Assembly: GCA_030041215.1 (NCBI GenBank)
Contig: JASHOH010000214.1
Coordinates: 1 to 47,361 of the forward strand
Direction of reading: 5' to 3'
Source: Candidatus Sulfotelmatobacter sp.
Lineage (GTDB): Bacteria; Acidobacteriota; Terriglobia; Terriglobales; Acidobacteriaceae
DNA length: 47,361 nucleotides
Shown here: positions 17,057-25,955 of the stretch, piece after piece
Position numbering within the stretch: the first letter of the stretch is position 1
How the letters are laid out: each line of letters begins with the position of its first letter
Made by a program: the position numbers and the translations under genes
The notes under the pieces: model-generated
Databases searched by the model: none
What the model was told of the DNA's origin: nothing
The model's input: the letters and a program-made list of their open reading frames with translations, nothing else

Positions 17057-18337
17057 ATGCCCGCTCCCGCCGCCGCCAACTCAGGACGCGTTGCCTTCAC
17101 CCATCCCGGCTTCGTTCTGTTTCAAATCGCGCGTTTTCTCATTGTGGCCGCGGTAGAAATGCAAGCCGTCGCTGTTGGATGGCAGGTTTATGACATCACC
17201 AAGCGCGCTCTCGATCTCGGCCTCGTCGGTCTCGCGCAGTTTCTGCCGGGCATTCTGTTGTTTCTGGCTTCCGGACACGCCTCTGACCGCTTCGATCGCC
17301 GCAAAGTTCTGGGCACATGCTACGCCGGATTTGCCCTCTGTTCCGCCCTTCTGCTGTCCATCGCCGAGCACGGTATGAGGTCCGTGCGGCCGATTTATTT
17401 CGTGCTGGTTCTGCTGGGCGTCGTTCGTTCCTTCAACGGCACGGCCAGCCGCTCGATTCTGCCGCAGCTTGTTCCCGACGAACACTTCGCCAATGCCGTC
17501 GCCTGGAACGCGACGACCTTCCAGGCCGCTACTATTCTTGGCCCTTCGATAGGCGGAGTTCTCTATGCGATCTTCCATGGGCCTTCGGCCGTTTACGCCA
17601 TGGCCATGCTGACCGCACTTGGCGCGCTGCTCTCCACGTTCCGCATCAAGACGCGACCGCAGACCCGCCGCCGCGAGCCGACGACACTCAAAACGATTTT
17701 TGCGGGACTGCACTTTATCTGGCGCGAAAAGCTGATTCTCGGCGCAATTTCGCTCGATCTGTTCGCAGTGTTGCTGGGCGGGGCCGTGGCTTTGCTCCCC
17801 GTTTATGCGCGCGAAATCCTGCATACCGGCCCCTGGGGCCTGGGATTGTTACGGACCGCGCCCGGCATCGGCGCCGCACTCATGGCTGTATCTGTAGCGC
17901 ATTGGCCGATTCGTGGCCGCTCCGGCCCAACGCTGCTGTGGTCGGTGGCGGGCTTCGGCATCTGCACAATTATTTTTGGAATCTCGACCAATCTCGTCTT
18001 CTCTCTGCTCGCACTTATTTTTCTGGGAGCCGCCGACATGGTCAGCGTGATCATTCGCGCCACGCTCGTCCAGTTACGCACCCCCGATGAAATGCGCGGA
18101 CGGGTTATGTCGGTCGACATGGTGTTTATCGGGACCTCGAACGAGCTCGGCCAATTCGAATCGGGCATCACTGCACAATGGTTCGGTACGGTGCCGGCCG
18201 TTCTGCTCGGCGGTATCGGAACGCTGGTCGTGATGGCGCTGTGGGCATGGTGGTTTCCTGAATTGCGTGGCGCGGGCAAGCTGCATGAGGTGAAAAGCAT
18301 GGCCGAAATCGCCGAGGAGCCGGAAAGAATACAGTAG
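17057..18337 (+). CDS. MFS transporter, DHA3/EntS-like
   Basis: The 426-residue protein has about 12 predicted membrane spans and the major facilitator loop motif GHASDRFDRRKVL between spans 2 and 3. The central RGRVMSVDMVFIGTSNELGQFESG segment is characteristic of the MFS_3 (enterobactin-exporter-like, DHA3) group, usually drug or siderophore exporters. The substrate is unknown. Its TAG stop is one base before the ATG of the purine permease gene, so both are probably on one transcript. It diverges from the lolC/E-type gene across 125 bases. Confidence 0.88.
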   Translation: MPAPAAANSGRVAFTHPGFVLFQIARFLIVAAVEMQAVAVGWQVYDITKRALDLGLVGLAQFLPGILLFLASGHASDRFDRRKVLGTCYAGFALCSALLLSIAEHGMRSVRPIYFVLVLLGVVRSFNGTASRSILPQLVPDEHFANAVAWNATTFQAATILGPSIGGVLYAIFHGPSAVYAMAMLTALGALLSTFRIKTRPQTRRREPTTLKTIFAGLHFIWREKLILGAISLDLFAVLLGGAVALLPVYAREILHTGPWGLGLLRTAPGIGAALMAVSVAHWPIRGRSGPTLLWSVAGFGICTIIFGISTNLVFSLLALIFLGAADMVSVIIRATLVQLRTPDEMRGRVMSVDMVFIGTSNELGQFESGITAQWFGTVPAVLLGGIGTLVVMALWAWWFPELRGAGKLHEVKSMAEIAEEPERIQ

Positions 18338-18338
18338 A

Positions 18339-19646
18339 ATGGCCAGTCTGGTGCTCGAACGCCACTTCCATCTCGCCGCCAACCACACCACAGTGCGGCG
18401 CGAATTGCTGGGCGGGCTGACGACCTTTCTCACGATGGCCTACATCGTCGTCGTGAACCCGCAAATTCTCTCCCAGGCAGGAATTCCAGCAGAGGGAGTC
18501 GTATTTGCCACCTGCATCTCCTCCGCCGTAGCCACGCTCGTTATGGGTCTCTATGCCAATTACCCGATCGCGATGGCGCCGGGCATGTCGCTCAATGCTT
18601 ATTTCACTTACTCCGTTTGCCTCGGCATGCACGTGCCCTGGCGCACGGTGCTGGGCGTGATTTTCTTTTCCGGAGTTTTCTTCCTCATCCTCACCGTGAC
18701 GCGCATTCGCGAGCAGATCGTCAATGGTATTCCCGACTGCCTCAAGTATTCGACTGCCGCGGGCATCGGCTTGTTTATCGCGTTCGTAGGATTGCGGAAC
18801 GCGAAGCTGGTCGTCTCCAATCCCGCTACCTTTGTCGGACTCGGGAATTTTTCCGACCGCGAAGTGCAGGCCGCCTGCTTCGGCCTGGTGCTCGCCGTCG
18901 CGCTCATGATGCGGAAAATCAATGGCGCCATCCTGATCAGTATTTTCGCGACCACGCTGCTGGGGATTTTGCGCGGAATCTCCACATGGCCCCGTGCCAT
19001 CTTCTCGCTGCCGCATCCGTCCTACACCTGGTTGCAACTCGACCTGCGGGGAGCGCTTCGGCTCGGCCTGTGGGAAATTATTTTCGTTTTCCTGTTCGTC
19101 GATCTTTTCGATAACATCGGCACGCTCGTGGGAGTGTGCGAACAGGGCGGATTCATCGTGAATGGAAAGATCCCGCGTGTGGGACGCGCACTGATGTCAG
19201 ATGCGATTGGAACAATTTTCGGCGCGTTGACGGGAACGTCGACAGTTACGAGTTACATTGAAAGTGCCGCCGGGGTTGCCGCCGGAGCGCGCACCGGGCT
19301 GAGCAACATCGTAGTTGCCGCGTTCTTCCTAGCCGCCGCATTCTGTTCCCCGCTGGCAACGGCAGTGCCCGGCTACGCGACTGCGCCCGCCTTGATTCTG
19401 GTGGGCGCTTTAATGACCGAATCCATCTCGCGCGTCGACTGGAAGGACTTTACCGAGGCTTTCCCGGCATTCGTCACGATTCTGGCCACGCCGCTGACCT
19501 TCAGCATTGCGACAGGGTTGAGTCTGGGGCTGATTTCCTACACTTTGGCGAAGGTCGCCGCAGGCAAATTCCGCCAGGTGAGCGTGCTGATCTGGATTCT
19601 TACAGCGCTATTTATCCTTCGCTATTTGTATTTGGCGGCTGAGTGA
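18339..19646 (+). CDS. NCS2 purine permease, AzgA/PbuG-like
   Basis: The 435-residue protein has many membrane spans and the AzgA-subfamily hallmarks: GLTTFLTMAYIVVVNPQILSQAG near the start, APGMSLNAYFTYSV, GIGLFIAFVGLRNA, the helix FVFLFVDLFDNIGTLVGV, and GTSTVTSYIESAAGVAAGARTG. These transporters import adenine, guanine or hypoxanthine with protons. Length is normal. It follows the MFS gene by one base. It lies about 2.7 kb from pyrE, but on a separate unit, so a pyrimidine link is not implied. Confidence 0.92.
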   Translation: MASLVLERHFHLAANHTTVRRELLGGLTTFLTMAYIVVVNPQILSQAGIPAEGVVFATCISSAVATLVMGLYANYPIAMAPGMSLNAYFTYSVCLGMHVPWRTVLGVIFFSGVFFLILTVTRIREQIVNGIPDCLKYSTAAGIGLFIAFVGLRNAKLVVSNPATFVGLGNFSDREVQAACFGLVLAVALMMRKINGAILISIFATTLLGILRGISTWPRAIFSLPHPSYTWLQLDLRGALRLGLWEIIFVFLFVDLFDNIGTLVGVCEQGGFIVNGKIPRVGRALMSDAIGTIFGALTGTSTVTSYIESAAGVAAGARTGLSNIVVAAFFLAAAFCSPLATAVPGYATAPALILVGALMTESISRVDWKDFTEAFPAFVTILATPLTFSIATGLSLGLISYTLAKVAAGKFRQVSVLIWILTALFILRYLYLAAE

Positions 19647-19763
19647 GCCACGGAAGGCCGTGCGGCTTTCCATTCACAGAATTGCGACAACCTCGCGGCG
19701 GATTTTCTCATCCGATTGGCTGCCGCAACTGATTCGTCTTACGCTCTCTGCGAGATTTAAAAA

Positions 19764-22091
19764 TCACTTGCCGCGTAGCACGGTCTTGGCAGCTCCCATA
19801 TTGTCGTAGCGGTCGTAAGCCCGAACCACCACAACGTGCTCCGATGAAGTCGAGCCATCCTTCTCTGCTTCGGGCGTGACCTTAAAATCGTAATTCTCAA
19901 CCTTGGCGTCGGAGATTTGTCCTACTGGTTCCACATACTTCCACTCGCCCGCATCAACGGAGTATTCAGCGCGACGGATATTGGAAAAATTATCCACGGC
20001 CCGGAATGTCACACGGATTTTTCCGGCTTCCAGGGAAGCGGCCAAATTTTCGATGCGCGGCGGCGTGGTATCCACTTCAAACCGCCGGCTTTCACGGGAT
20101 GCCGTCAGCGCTTCTCCAGGCGAGTGCGATGGCGCATCGGAGGCGACCACTTTTACCGTGTAGCCGCCGTCGGGCAGCAGGCTCGCGTCGAACGAATAGG
20201 CTTTATCGGTAAGATTGTCTTTCAGCAGCAGCCAGCGCGTCTCACCGTCGCCGCGATAGTAGACCGAATAGACGAGCTGATCGTCATTCTCGTCGTGGGC
20301 GCTCCATTTCACTCCAATCGAATCGCGGTCATGCGTGCTTGGCGGAGGTACGTCGAAATGCTGCGCCGATCCTCCGGCAAAAGAACTCGAATCGCTTCCC
20401 GCGACGGTAGTTTTTGGCAGAGGCTGGTACTTCACTCCGAGCTGCACGCTGACATCGTCAATCACCGGAGCGACATTTTTGGGCAGATAATTCAGCGCCA
20501 CGCTCTCGACGCTGGGCTTCGTATTTCCATCGTGCAACACGGCTTTCCACTGCGCGTAGCGCGCAGCTGGAATGCCCGTTTCGCCATTCTTCGCGAGATC
20601 AATTTTCTTCCAGGAACTCCAGTTGCGGTCAGGATTGTCCACATTCCCGCTGCGCGCGTATAGGTCGACATTGCCCGTACCGCGAAACTCCGCCCGCCCC
20701 CAGAGCGAAAATATCTTCGCGTCGAATACATCGCTCTCATAGCTGCCTTCATTTTCCGCGCCGGGCCCCAGCGCAAAAATCTTCCCCAGATTGCTGGTCG
20801 CAGCAAACAGCCCGCCATTCGGAGCTTTTGCAAAGGCAGTGATCTGTGAAGCGGCCGCCTTCAGCAAGTCGGAAAACTCATCCTCCCCGGTGATCGCGAA
20901 CAGATGCCCCCGATTTCCCGTCCCTGCCAGCAGTCGGCCCTGCGAATCAAATGCCAGCGCGTACACGATGTCTTCATGGGAGCTCCACATCTTTGTCGGT
21001 GAGCCATCAGGAGCAATCCGATAAACATCTGAGCCGCCGCTTGCCCCGCCACCCGGGAAAGGAAACGGACCCGTCGCTTGCGTGGGCGTAGAGGGTCCAG
21101 GATTCAGATTCGTGCCGGGCGCTTGCGGGGACGCGCCGGGCGCTGGTGCATTTGAACCGGGGGGCAGAAACATAGAGGTCATGCTCGACGAACTCTGCGC
21201 GCCTTTTTTCTCTCCCACGGCTGCCGCATAAATGTTCCCGCTGTTGTCAAGCGTCAATGCCGTGATTTCTTTTTTTGGCGCGCTGTAGAGCACGAACCCT
21301 TCTCCCGCAGGCGAAATGCGGTAGATCAGTCCGCTGCCATCGGAGCCGGCGATCAGGTTCTCCTTCGCATCGAAGGCCAGAACCCGAATGTGGGTTTCAT
21401 CGCTCTTGAAAAAGACCGAATGCTCGCCTTTCGGCGTTACCTTGAAAATTTCTCCATGATCGCCAGTCGCCACGAAAAGATTGCCCGCTTTATCCAGCGC
21501 GAGGTCCCAGATGTATTTTGTTCCAGGCTCGAAATAAACGGCCGAAGTCCAGGAGGGATCAACAGCGGGCTTAGCGGCTTCCTTCTCCTTTTCGGCCTGT
21601 GCACCCTGGGCCGGATCAGCCTTTCCAGCCTGCGCCTTGCCGCTCTGCTTATGTTCCAGCTTGTAGACCTTTCCGTCGGGAGCGGTCGCGGCATAAATGA
21701 CTCCGCCCGGCGCCCAGCGCAGAGCCTGCACCTGCAGCTCTTGCGGCTCGAAAATAATGGTGGACTTGCCATCGGGCGCGATGCGGTACACACGCGCCGG
21801 CGTACCCGCAGCAACATACACGTTGCCGACATCGTCGGCGCACATCGCCCATATGTAGGTGGAAGGCGTCGCGTACAGGCTCTTCAAGGTGGGCGCCAGC
21901 TCGAGTCCTCCCGTGCTGCGGATGGCCACTCCCGCAGCCGTGCCTTTGGCCAGCTCGTCGAATTTCGACTGGTCCCACGTGCGGGTACCATCAGCCCACG
22001 CTTTCGATACCAGCGTTGAAGTGCCCAAATTGTTGAGAAGAAAAATAGCAGTCAGGAAAAAGAAAAGCCTTCGCGCACTCTGCAATTTCAT
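19764..22091 (-). CDS. secreted beta-propeller-like protein of unknown function
   Basis: The 775-residue protein has a signal peptide (FFFLTAIFLLNN, cleavage near AWA-DG). Residues about 50-430 contain repeated units of the form GNVYVAAGTPARVYRIAPDGKST, GNLFVATGDHGEIFKVTPKG and GRLLAGTGNRGHLFAI, spaced like the blades of an SMP-30/NHL-type propeller. Two low-complexity inserts interrupt it: a Lys/Ala/Gln run at about 155-175 and a Pro/Gly/Ala run at about 300-345. The C-terminal half looks like fibronectin- or Ig-like beta domains (KWSAHDENDDQLVYSVYYRGDG, FRAVDNFSNIRRAEYSVDAGEW). The role is unknown; sensing or binding at the cell surface is inferred. There is no good ribosome site. Confidence 0.8.
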   Translation of the reverse strand: MKLQSARRLFFFLTAIFLLNNLGTSTLVSKAWADGTRTWDQSKFDELAKGTAAGVAIRSTGGLELAPTLKSLYATPSTYIWAMCADDVGNVYVAAGTPARVYRIAPDGKSTIIFEPQELQVQALRWAPGGVIYAATAPDGKVYKLEHKQSGKAQAGKADPAQGAQAEKEKEAAKPAVDPSWTSAVYFEPGTKYIWDLALDKAGNLFVATGDHGEIFKVTPKGEHSVFFKSDETHIRVLAFDAKENLIAGSDGSGLIYRISPAGEGFVLYSAPKKEITALTLDNSGNIYAAAVGEKKGAQSSSSMTSMFLPPGSNAPAPGASPQAPGTNLNPGPSTPTQATGPFPFPGGGASGGSDVYRIAPDGSPTKMWSSHEDIVYALAFDSQGRLLAGTGNRGHLFAITGEDEFSDLLKAAASQITAFAKAPNGGLFAATSNLGKIFALGPGAENEGSYESDVFDAKIFSLWGRAEFRGTGNVDLYARSGNVDNPDRNWSSWKKIDLAKNGETGIPAARYAQWKAVLHDGNTKPSVESVALNYLPKNVAPVIDDVSVQLGVKYQPLPKTTVAGSDSSSFAGGSAQHFDVPPPSTHDRDSIGVKWSAHDENDDQLVYSVYYRGDGETRWLLLKDNLTDKAYSFDASLLPDGGYTVKVVASDAPSHSPGEALTASRESRRFEVDTTPPRIENLAASLEAGKIRVTFRAVDNFSNIRRAEYSVDAGEWKYVEPVGQISDAKVENYDFKVTPEAEKDGSTSSEHVVVVRAYDRYDNMGAAKTVLRGK

Positions 22092-22189
22092 ACCTCGAAA
22101 CGTTGTAATGGTGAATGGGGAAGCTTCAGATTATCACGCCGGAACGACACTAGACGGTAAGTCACGTCGCATGGGACAACAAATGCGCC

Positions 22190-22237
22190 CGTAGGGACAG
22201 CCGCCCTCGGCTGTCCGGTCGAGCGAAGCTCGACCGG
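22190..22237. repeat. twin-hairpin intergenic repeat
   Basis: Two perfect 9-bp stems lie back to back: GGACAGCCG/CGGCTGTCC (22195-22216, loop CCCT) and CCGGTCGAG/CTCGACCGG (22215-22237, loop CGAAG), sharing two bases. The first is a close relative of the sequence lying inside gluQ at 35692-35718, both including CGTAGGGACAGCCGCC. It lies between the divergent propeller-like gene and pyrE. Confidence 0.7.
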
Positions 22238-22330
22238 CATCTCGCGAACTCAACTCCTATTCGTTCTCAAATTCACTTACTGTTTCGCTCCACACCATGC
22301 CTTCGCGTCGCCGTGGTATGGTTAACTTTC

Positions 22331-22996
22331 ATGACGCCATCTCGCCAGCAACTTTTGCAATTGCTCGCGTACAAGTCGTTCCGCTTAGGCAATTTCAAAT
22401 TGTCCTCCGGCGCGACCAGCGACTATTACATCGATTGCCGCACCACCACGCTCGACGCTAGGGGCTCACGCCTGACCGGCGAAGTATTTCTCGACGAAAT
22501 CAAGCAAAGAAAATGGAACCCGCAAGCCATTGGCGGGCTCACCCTAGGCGCCGACCCCATCGTGGTGGCCATTTCAGTGGTGAGCGGTACGCTGCATGGC
22601 TTTCTGGTTCGCAAAGCGGAAAAGCAGCATGGCACTGGGCAGCGCATTGAAGGCTTCCGCGAGAAAGGCGCACGCGTGGTTATCGTCGACGATGTCTGCA
22701 CTACCGGCGCCTCTACAATACAGGCCATCGAAGCCGCTCGCGAATTTGGCTTCGAAGTCGTCGGCGTTATGTGTCTGGTTGAGCGCGAGGAGGCCAAAGG
22801 CCGTCCCAACGTCGAGAAAGCTACGGCCAACGCACCGTTCGTTTCGATCTTCGGCGCGAGTGAAGTGCGTGCCGAACATCTCCTTCAAACGGAAGAAACC
22901 GGCCCGATTTTCGCCGTCTCCGCTGCCTGTGAAGTCTGTGGCCGCCCAGCTGTTACGAATAATCCGCGGGTCCGTTGCGCCGCGCATAAGATGTGA
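22331..22996 (+). CDS. pyrE: orotate phosphoribosyltransferase with a Cys-rich tail
   Basis: The 221-residue enzyme joins orotate to PRPP to give OMP in pyrimidine synthesis. The PRPP-binding signature VVIVDDVCTTGAST is at 116-129, and the N-terminal KLSSGATSDYYIDCR stretch is typical of OPRT. The ATG at 22331 is chosen over the GTG at 22313 because homology begins there. The tail carries CEVC and RCAAH: Cys200, Cys203, Cys216 and His219 form a C-x2-C-x12-C-x2-H pattern like a small zinc site, which is not needed in the classical enzyme. The gene appears monocistronic. Confidence 0.9.
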   Translation: MTPSRQQLLQLLAYKSFRLGNFKLSSGATSDYYIDCRTTTLDARGSRLTGEVFLDEIKQRKWNPQAIGGLTLGADPIVVAISVVSGTLHGFLVRKAEKQHGTGQRIEGFREKGARVVIVDDVCTTGASTIQAIEAAREFGFEVVGVMCLVEREEAKGRPNVEKATANAPFVSIFGASEVRAEHLLQTEETGPIFAVSAACEVCGRPAVTNNPRVRCAAHKM

Positions 22997-23151
22997 ATCC
23001 CTGCATCAGATAATCTCCACGTTTTCCGTTATTGAGTCGAATTTTGCACAAAGTAGATGTCCGCCACTGCATCCAAACCGGAGCTGGCGCAATCATGAAG
23101 TTGTCTGAAAGTTTTCGTCGCTTGTAGACGACCATCGATCCAGAGAAGGCT

Positions 23152-23670
23152 ATGAACACGCGCGTGAACCGGCAAACTGTTGAACTCTCCGCCTATCCCG
23201 ACCTGGTTGTGATTTATCTCGGAATGCGCGTCAACCGGATCACCGGCATTAAGACTCTGCTGGGCTTCGGGCCGCAGATTTCCGCATGGGCGGGAGCGAA
23301 GCCGGACGGCCTGCTGCGCCACGAAACGCTCATCTATTCGCTTTTTGCCATGAACATTGGCATGCGCCAGTACTGGCGCGACCCGGATTCGCTGTTGCAC
23401 TGGACCCGCTCCGATCCGCACCGCCAATGGTGGATGGACTTTTTGAAGGATTCCGGAGGAACCGGCTTCTGGCATGAAACCTACTTCCGGCGGGGAGGAA
23501 TGGAGGCCATCTACGACGATTTAGCCGCGCCTATTGGCTTTATGACTTTTGCCCCCGTGGTACCCGCACGTGGTCCGATGTTCGGCGCCTCCGCTCGCAT
23601 CGGCAAAGAATACGCCGGTGCACCCGCGGTATCGGAAGCTGAGCTTTACACTTCTACACCGAAACAATGA
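23152..23670 (+). CDS. DUF4188 / monooxygenase-like protein
   Basis: The 172-residue protein resembles the DUF4188 family, annotated as monooxygenase-like with a ferredoxin-like dimeric alpha-beta barrel fold. Seen here are VVIYLGMRVNRITGIKTLLGFG, then MRQYWRDPDSLLHWTRSDPH, FWHETYFRRGGMEAIYDD and a C-terminal FMTFAPVVPARGPM. No cofactor motif is visible, as usual for this fold. AGAAGG lies just before the ATG. The gene stands alone between pyrE and the protease gene. The reaction is unknown. Confidence 0.75.
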   Translation: MNTRVNRQTVELSAYPDLVVIYLGMRVNRITGIKTLLGFGPQISAWAGAKPDGLLRHETLIYSLFAMNIGMRQYWRDPDSLLHWTRSDPHRQWWMDFLKDSGGTGFWHETYFRRGGMEAIYDDLAAPIGFMTFAPVVPARGPMFGASARIGKEYAGAPAVSEAELYTSTPKQ

Positions 23671-23755
23671 AACCCTTGCGAGTCTGCTGAATCCCAAGAT
23701 GATGATAGTGGTAGTGTTCTATTTGTCGTATTTTCTCCTCTTCAGGAGCTGACTT

Positions 23756-25267
23756 ATGCCCGCAGTCTCGTCCCGATCGCAAAGTGCTTCGCGACCATTC
23801 ATTGGACAGGTTCTTTCTATTATTGTTCTGGTTCCGGTGATATTGCTGCTCTGTCAGCAGTCAAGAGCACAGGCGAAGTCGGCTCTGCCTGTGGCACCCG
23901 CGCAGCAGAAGCCCCAGCCCAAGCCCGACGAATCCGCCTCCGCCGAAGCCGCCCTACTGCAAATCAATAACGCCTTTGAAGGACTCGCCGCCAAGGTGTC
24001 TCCCGCGGTCGTGCAGATTCTGGTCACCGGCTATGGGCCGCTGCACGAGGAAAACCGCACCGAAACCGCGCTCATCGTGCGGCAGCATGCGGTCGGCTCC
24101 GGAGTTATTGTCGATTCCTCCGGCTACATCATGACCAACGCGCACGTCGTCGAAGGCGCGCAGCGCATCCGTGTTGCCCTGCCTTTGCCCAGTGACGGTC
24201 GCCCCGAGCCCGAAGGCAAGCGCCGCATTCTCGACGCCCGCCTGATCGGAGTCCACAAAGAGTCCGATCTGGCCCTGCTCAAAATCGATGGCACAAATCT
24301 TCCGACACTGCAACTGCTCACGCAAGGTCGCCCGCGCGTCGGCCAGCTTGTTTTCGCCATCGGGAGTCCAGAAGGCTTGCAGAATTCGGTCACTATGGGC
24401 GTTGTCAGCGCTGTGGCCCGGCAGGCCGATCCTGCTAAGGCCATGACCTACATCCAGACCGATGCGCCTATCAACCCCGGCAATAGCGGCGGTCCACTGG
24501 TCGATATGAACGGCTCGGTCGTGGGAATCAATACCTTCATTCTTTCGAGTGGCGGCGGCAGCGAGGGCCTTGGCTTTGCCATTCCCGCGCGCATCGTCGA
24601 TTTCGTCTACCGCAGCCTGCGCAAGTATGGACACGTTCATCGCGTTGAGATCGGTGCCGTGGCCCAGGAAATTACGCCCAACCTGGCTGAAGGACTGCAA
24701 CTGCCGCGGCACTGGGGAGTCATTATCGCGGACGTCAAACCGGATGGTCCCGCCGGCGCTGCCGGCCTCCAGATAAATGACATCGTGCTCTATGCCGACG
24801 AGCACCGCATCGATACTCTGCCGCAGCTTTCTGCGGCGCTTTATCTTCACAGCCTCGATCAAGTCCTGAAGATGGAGGTCCTGCGGGGCACGCAAAAACA
24901 GACTCTCTACATTCCCGCCATCGAGCATCGCGACCAGATGGATCAGCTTTTCGACGCCGCCGATGCAGAAAAAGACCTGATTCCGCGCATTGGCATTCTT
25001 GCCGTCGATTTCACTCCAGATCTGGCGTCAAAGGTGGGTGACTTGCGTATTAAGTCAGGAGTAGTCGTGCTCGGCCGCGCTGCCGATCTCATCCTGCCTG
25101 ACACGGGGCTGCAAACCGGCGACGTGATCCACTCGCTCAATACGACTCCAATTCCTGACACTGCGACTTTGCGAGACGCAATTCAGAAGGTGAAAACCGG
25201 CGATCCGGTCGTGCTGCAAGTCGAGCGCTCCGACGGATTGACGTATTTGAGTTTTGAGATGGAATAA
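23756..25267 (+). CDS. HtrA/DegP-type serine protease with two PDZ domains
   Basis: The 503-residue protein has an N-terminal hydrophobic anchor or signal (about 18-34), a Pro/Gln/Ala linker, then a trypsin-like domain with the full triad: His130 in TNAHVV, Asp171 in ESDLALLKID and Ser244 in NPGNSGGPL. PDZ 1 (about 295-385) includes GVIIADVKPDGPAGAAGLQ; PDZ 2 (about 415-503) includes GVVVLGRAADLILPDTGLQTGD. It is likely a periplasmic quality-control protease or chaperone. The linker before the catalytic domain is longer than in DegP. The gene ends 12 bases before the tRNA. Confidence 0.93.
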   Translation: MPAVSSRSQSASRPFIGQVLSIIVLVPVILLLCQQSRAQAKSALPVAPAQQKPQPKPDESASAEAALLQINNAFEGLAAKVSPAVVQILVTGYGPLHEENRTETALIVRQHAVGSGVIVDSSGYIMTNAHVVEGAQRIRVALPLPSDGRPEPEGKRRILDARLIGVHKESDLALLKIDGTNLPTLQLLTQGRPRVGQLVFAIGSPEGLQNSVTMGVVSAVARQADPAKAMTYIQTDAPINPGNSGGPLVDMNGSVVGINTFILSSGGGSEGLGFAIPARIVDFVYRSLRKYGHVHRVEIGAVAQEITPNLAEGLQLPRHWGVIIADVKPDGPAGAAGLQINDIVLYADEHRIDTLPQLSAALYLHSLDQVLKMEVLRGTQKQTLYIPAIEHRDQMDQLFDAADAEKDLIPRIGILAVDFTPDLASKVGDLRIKSGVVVLGRAADLILPDTGLQTGDVIHSLNTTPIPDTATLRDAIQKVKTGDPVVLQVERSDGLTYLSFEME

Positions 25268-25279
25268 AATGTCTTAGAC

Positions 25280-25356
25280 GCGCCCGTAGCTCAACTGGAT
25301 AGAGCATCTGCCTTCGGAGCAGAGGGTTGGGAGTTCGAGTCTCTCCGGGCGCGCCA
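25280..25356 (+). tRNA. tRNA-Arg(TCG), CCA encoded
   Basis: A full cloverleaf is visible: acceptor GCGCCCG pairing with CGGGCGC, D arm GCTC/GAGC, anticodon arm TCTGC/GCAGA around loop CTTCGGA with anticodon TCG at 25314-25316, a five-base variable loop, T arm GGGAG/CTCTC around TTCGAGT, discriminator G and a genomic CCA at 25354-25356. It reads CGA and, by wobble, other CGN arginine codons. No integrase or element lies next to it. Confidence 0.97.
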
Positions 25357-25401
25357 TGCACCTCAGATCCCGGTTCCAACACAGTGCAAAGTGCCGCGAG
25401 T

Positions 25402-25827
25402 CTATTTCGCCAGCTCGTATCCCGCGAAGAAGAAGCTCAACTCAAAACGCGCGGTGTCCTCGGCATCGGATCCGTGGATGGCATTGCGCTCAATGGTTGA
25501 GGCCCACTTCTTGCGAATGGTGCCCTCTTCGGCGTTTGCCGGGTTGGTTGCCCCCATCAGCTTGCGCAGGTCGGCGATGGCGTTTTCTTTTTCCAGAGCC
25601 AGAGTGACGATCGGCCCGCTCGACATGAAATCGGTCAGCGAATTGTAGAACGGCCGGCTGGCGTGCACCGCATAAAACTGCTCCGCCTGGTACTTCGAAA
25701 TTTCCAGCATCTTCATGGCGAGAATACGGAAGCCATTTTTCTCGAATTGTTCAATGATGTCGCCGACGGCGTTCTTGGCTACGGCGTCCGGCTTAATGAT
25801 GGTAAGAGTGCGTTGCAGAGTTTTCAT
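25402..25827 (-). CDS. ndk: nucleoside diphosphate kinase
   Basis: The 141-residue enzyme equalises NTP pools by phosphate transfer through His118 in NAIHGSDA, the family signature. The N-terminal [14 protein letters not shown] and the central [18 protein letters not shown] are also typical, and the length is normal. It lies downstream of sucC-sucD on the same strand, separated by a 128-base tandem-repeat element that runs up to its ATG, so no Shine-Dalgarno is seen. Translation by reinitiation or from a leader-specific signal is possible. It converges with the tRNA gene. Confidence 0.95.
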   Translation of the reverse strand: MKTLQRTLTIIKPDAVAKNAVGDIIEQFEKNGFRILAMKMLEISKYQAEQFYAVHASRPFYNSLTDFMSSGPIVTLALEKENAIADLRKLMGATNPANAEEGTIRKKWASTIERNAIHGSDAEDTARFELSFFFAGYELAK

Positions 25828-25955
25828 AATTAGTCGTTAGTCGTTGGTCCTTAGTCGTTGGCTGTTGGACTGTTGTTCACGCCCGTGCATTCTGGGTACT
25901 GGGTAGCACGTAGAGGGTACGGTTTTACTCGGGACTCGCGGCTCGTGGCTGCCCG
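25828..25955 (-). repeat. heptad tandem-repeat element, copy 2, filling sucD-ndk
   Basis: Read on the minus strand, from directly after the sucD stop, the interval runs through GAG-type heptads (CACGAGC, CGCGAGT, CCCGAGT), a TACCC-type block (CTACCCA, GTACCCA, GAATGC), then AAC-type heptads (CAACAGC, CAACGAC, TAAGGAC, CAACGAC, TAACGAC) up to the ndk ATG. Block order and length match copy 1 at 13652-13773, in the same orientation to transcription. Confidence 0.75.

Noticed and set aside
17081-19037. Long minus-strand frames of 247 and 289 codons
   Set aside because: They are antisense to the MFS and purine permease genes; the charged, repetitive composition is typical of the reverse of hydrophobic coding sequence.
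23954-24928. 324-codon minus-strand open frame
   Set aside because: It is antisense to the HtrA-type gene, which has a full catalytic triad and PDZ domains.
25280-25356. tRNA-Arg as an integration site
   Set aside because: Both flanks are ordinary genes; no integrase and no duplicated tRNA 3' end nearby.
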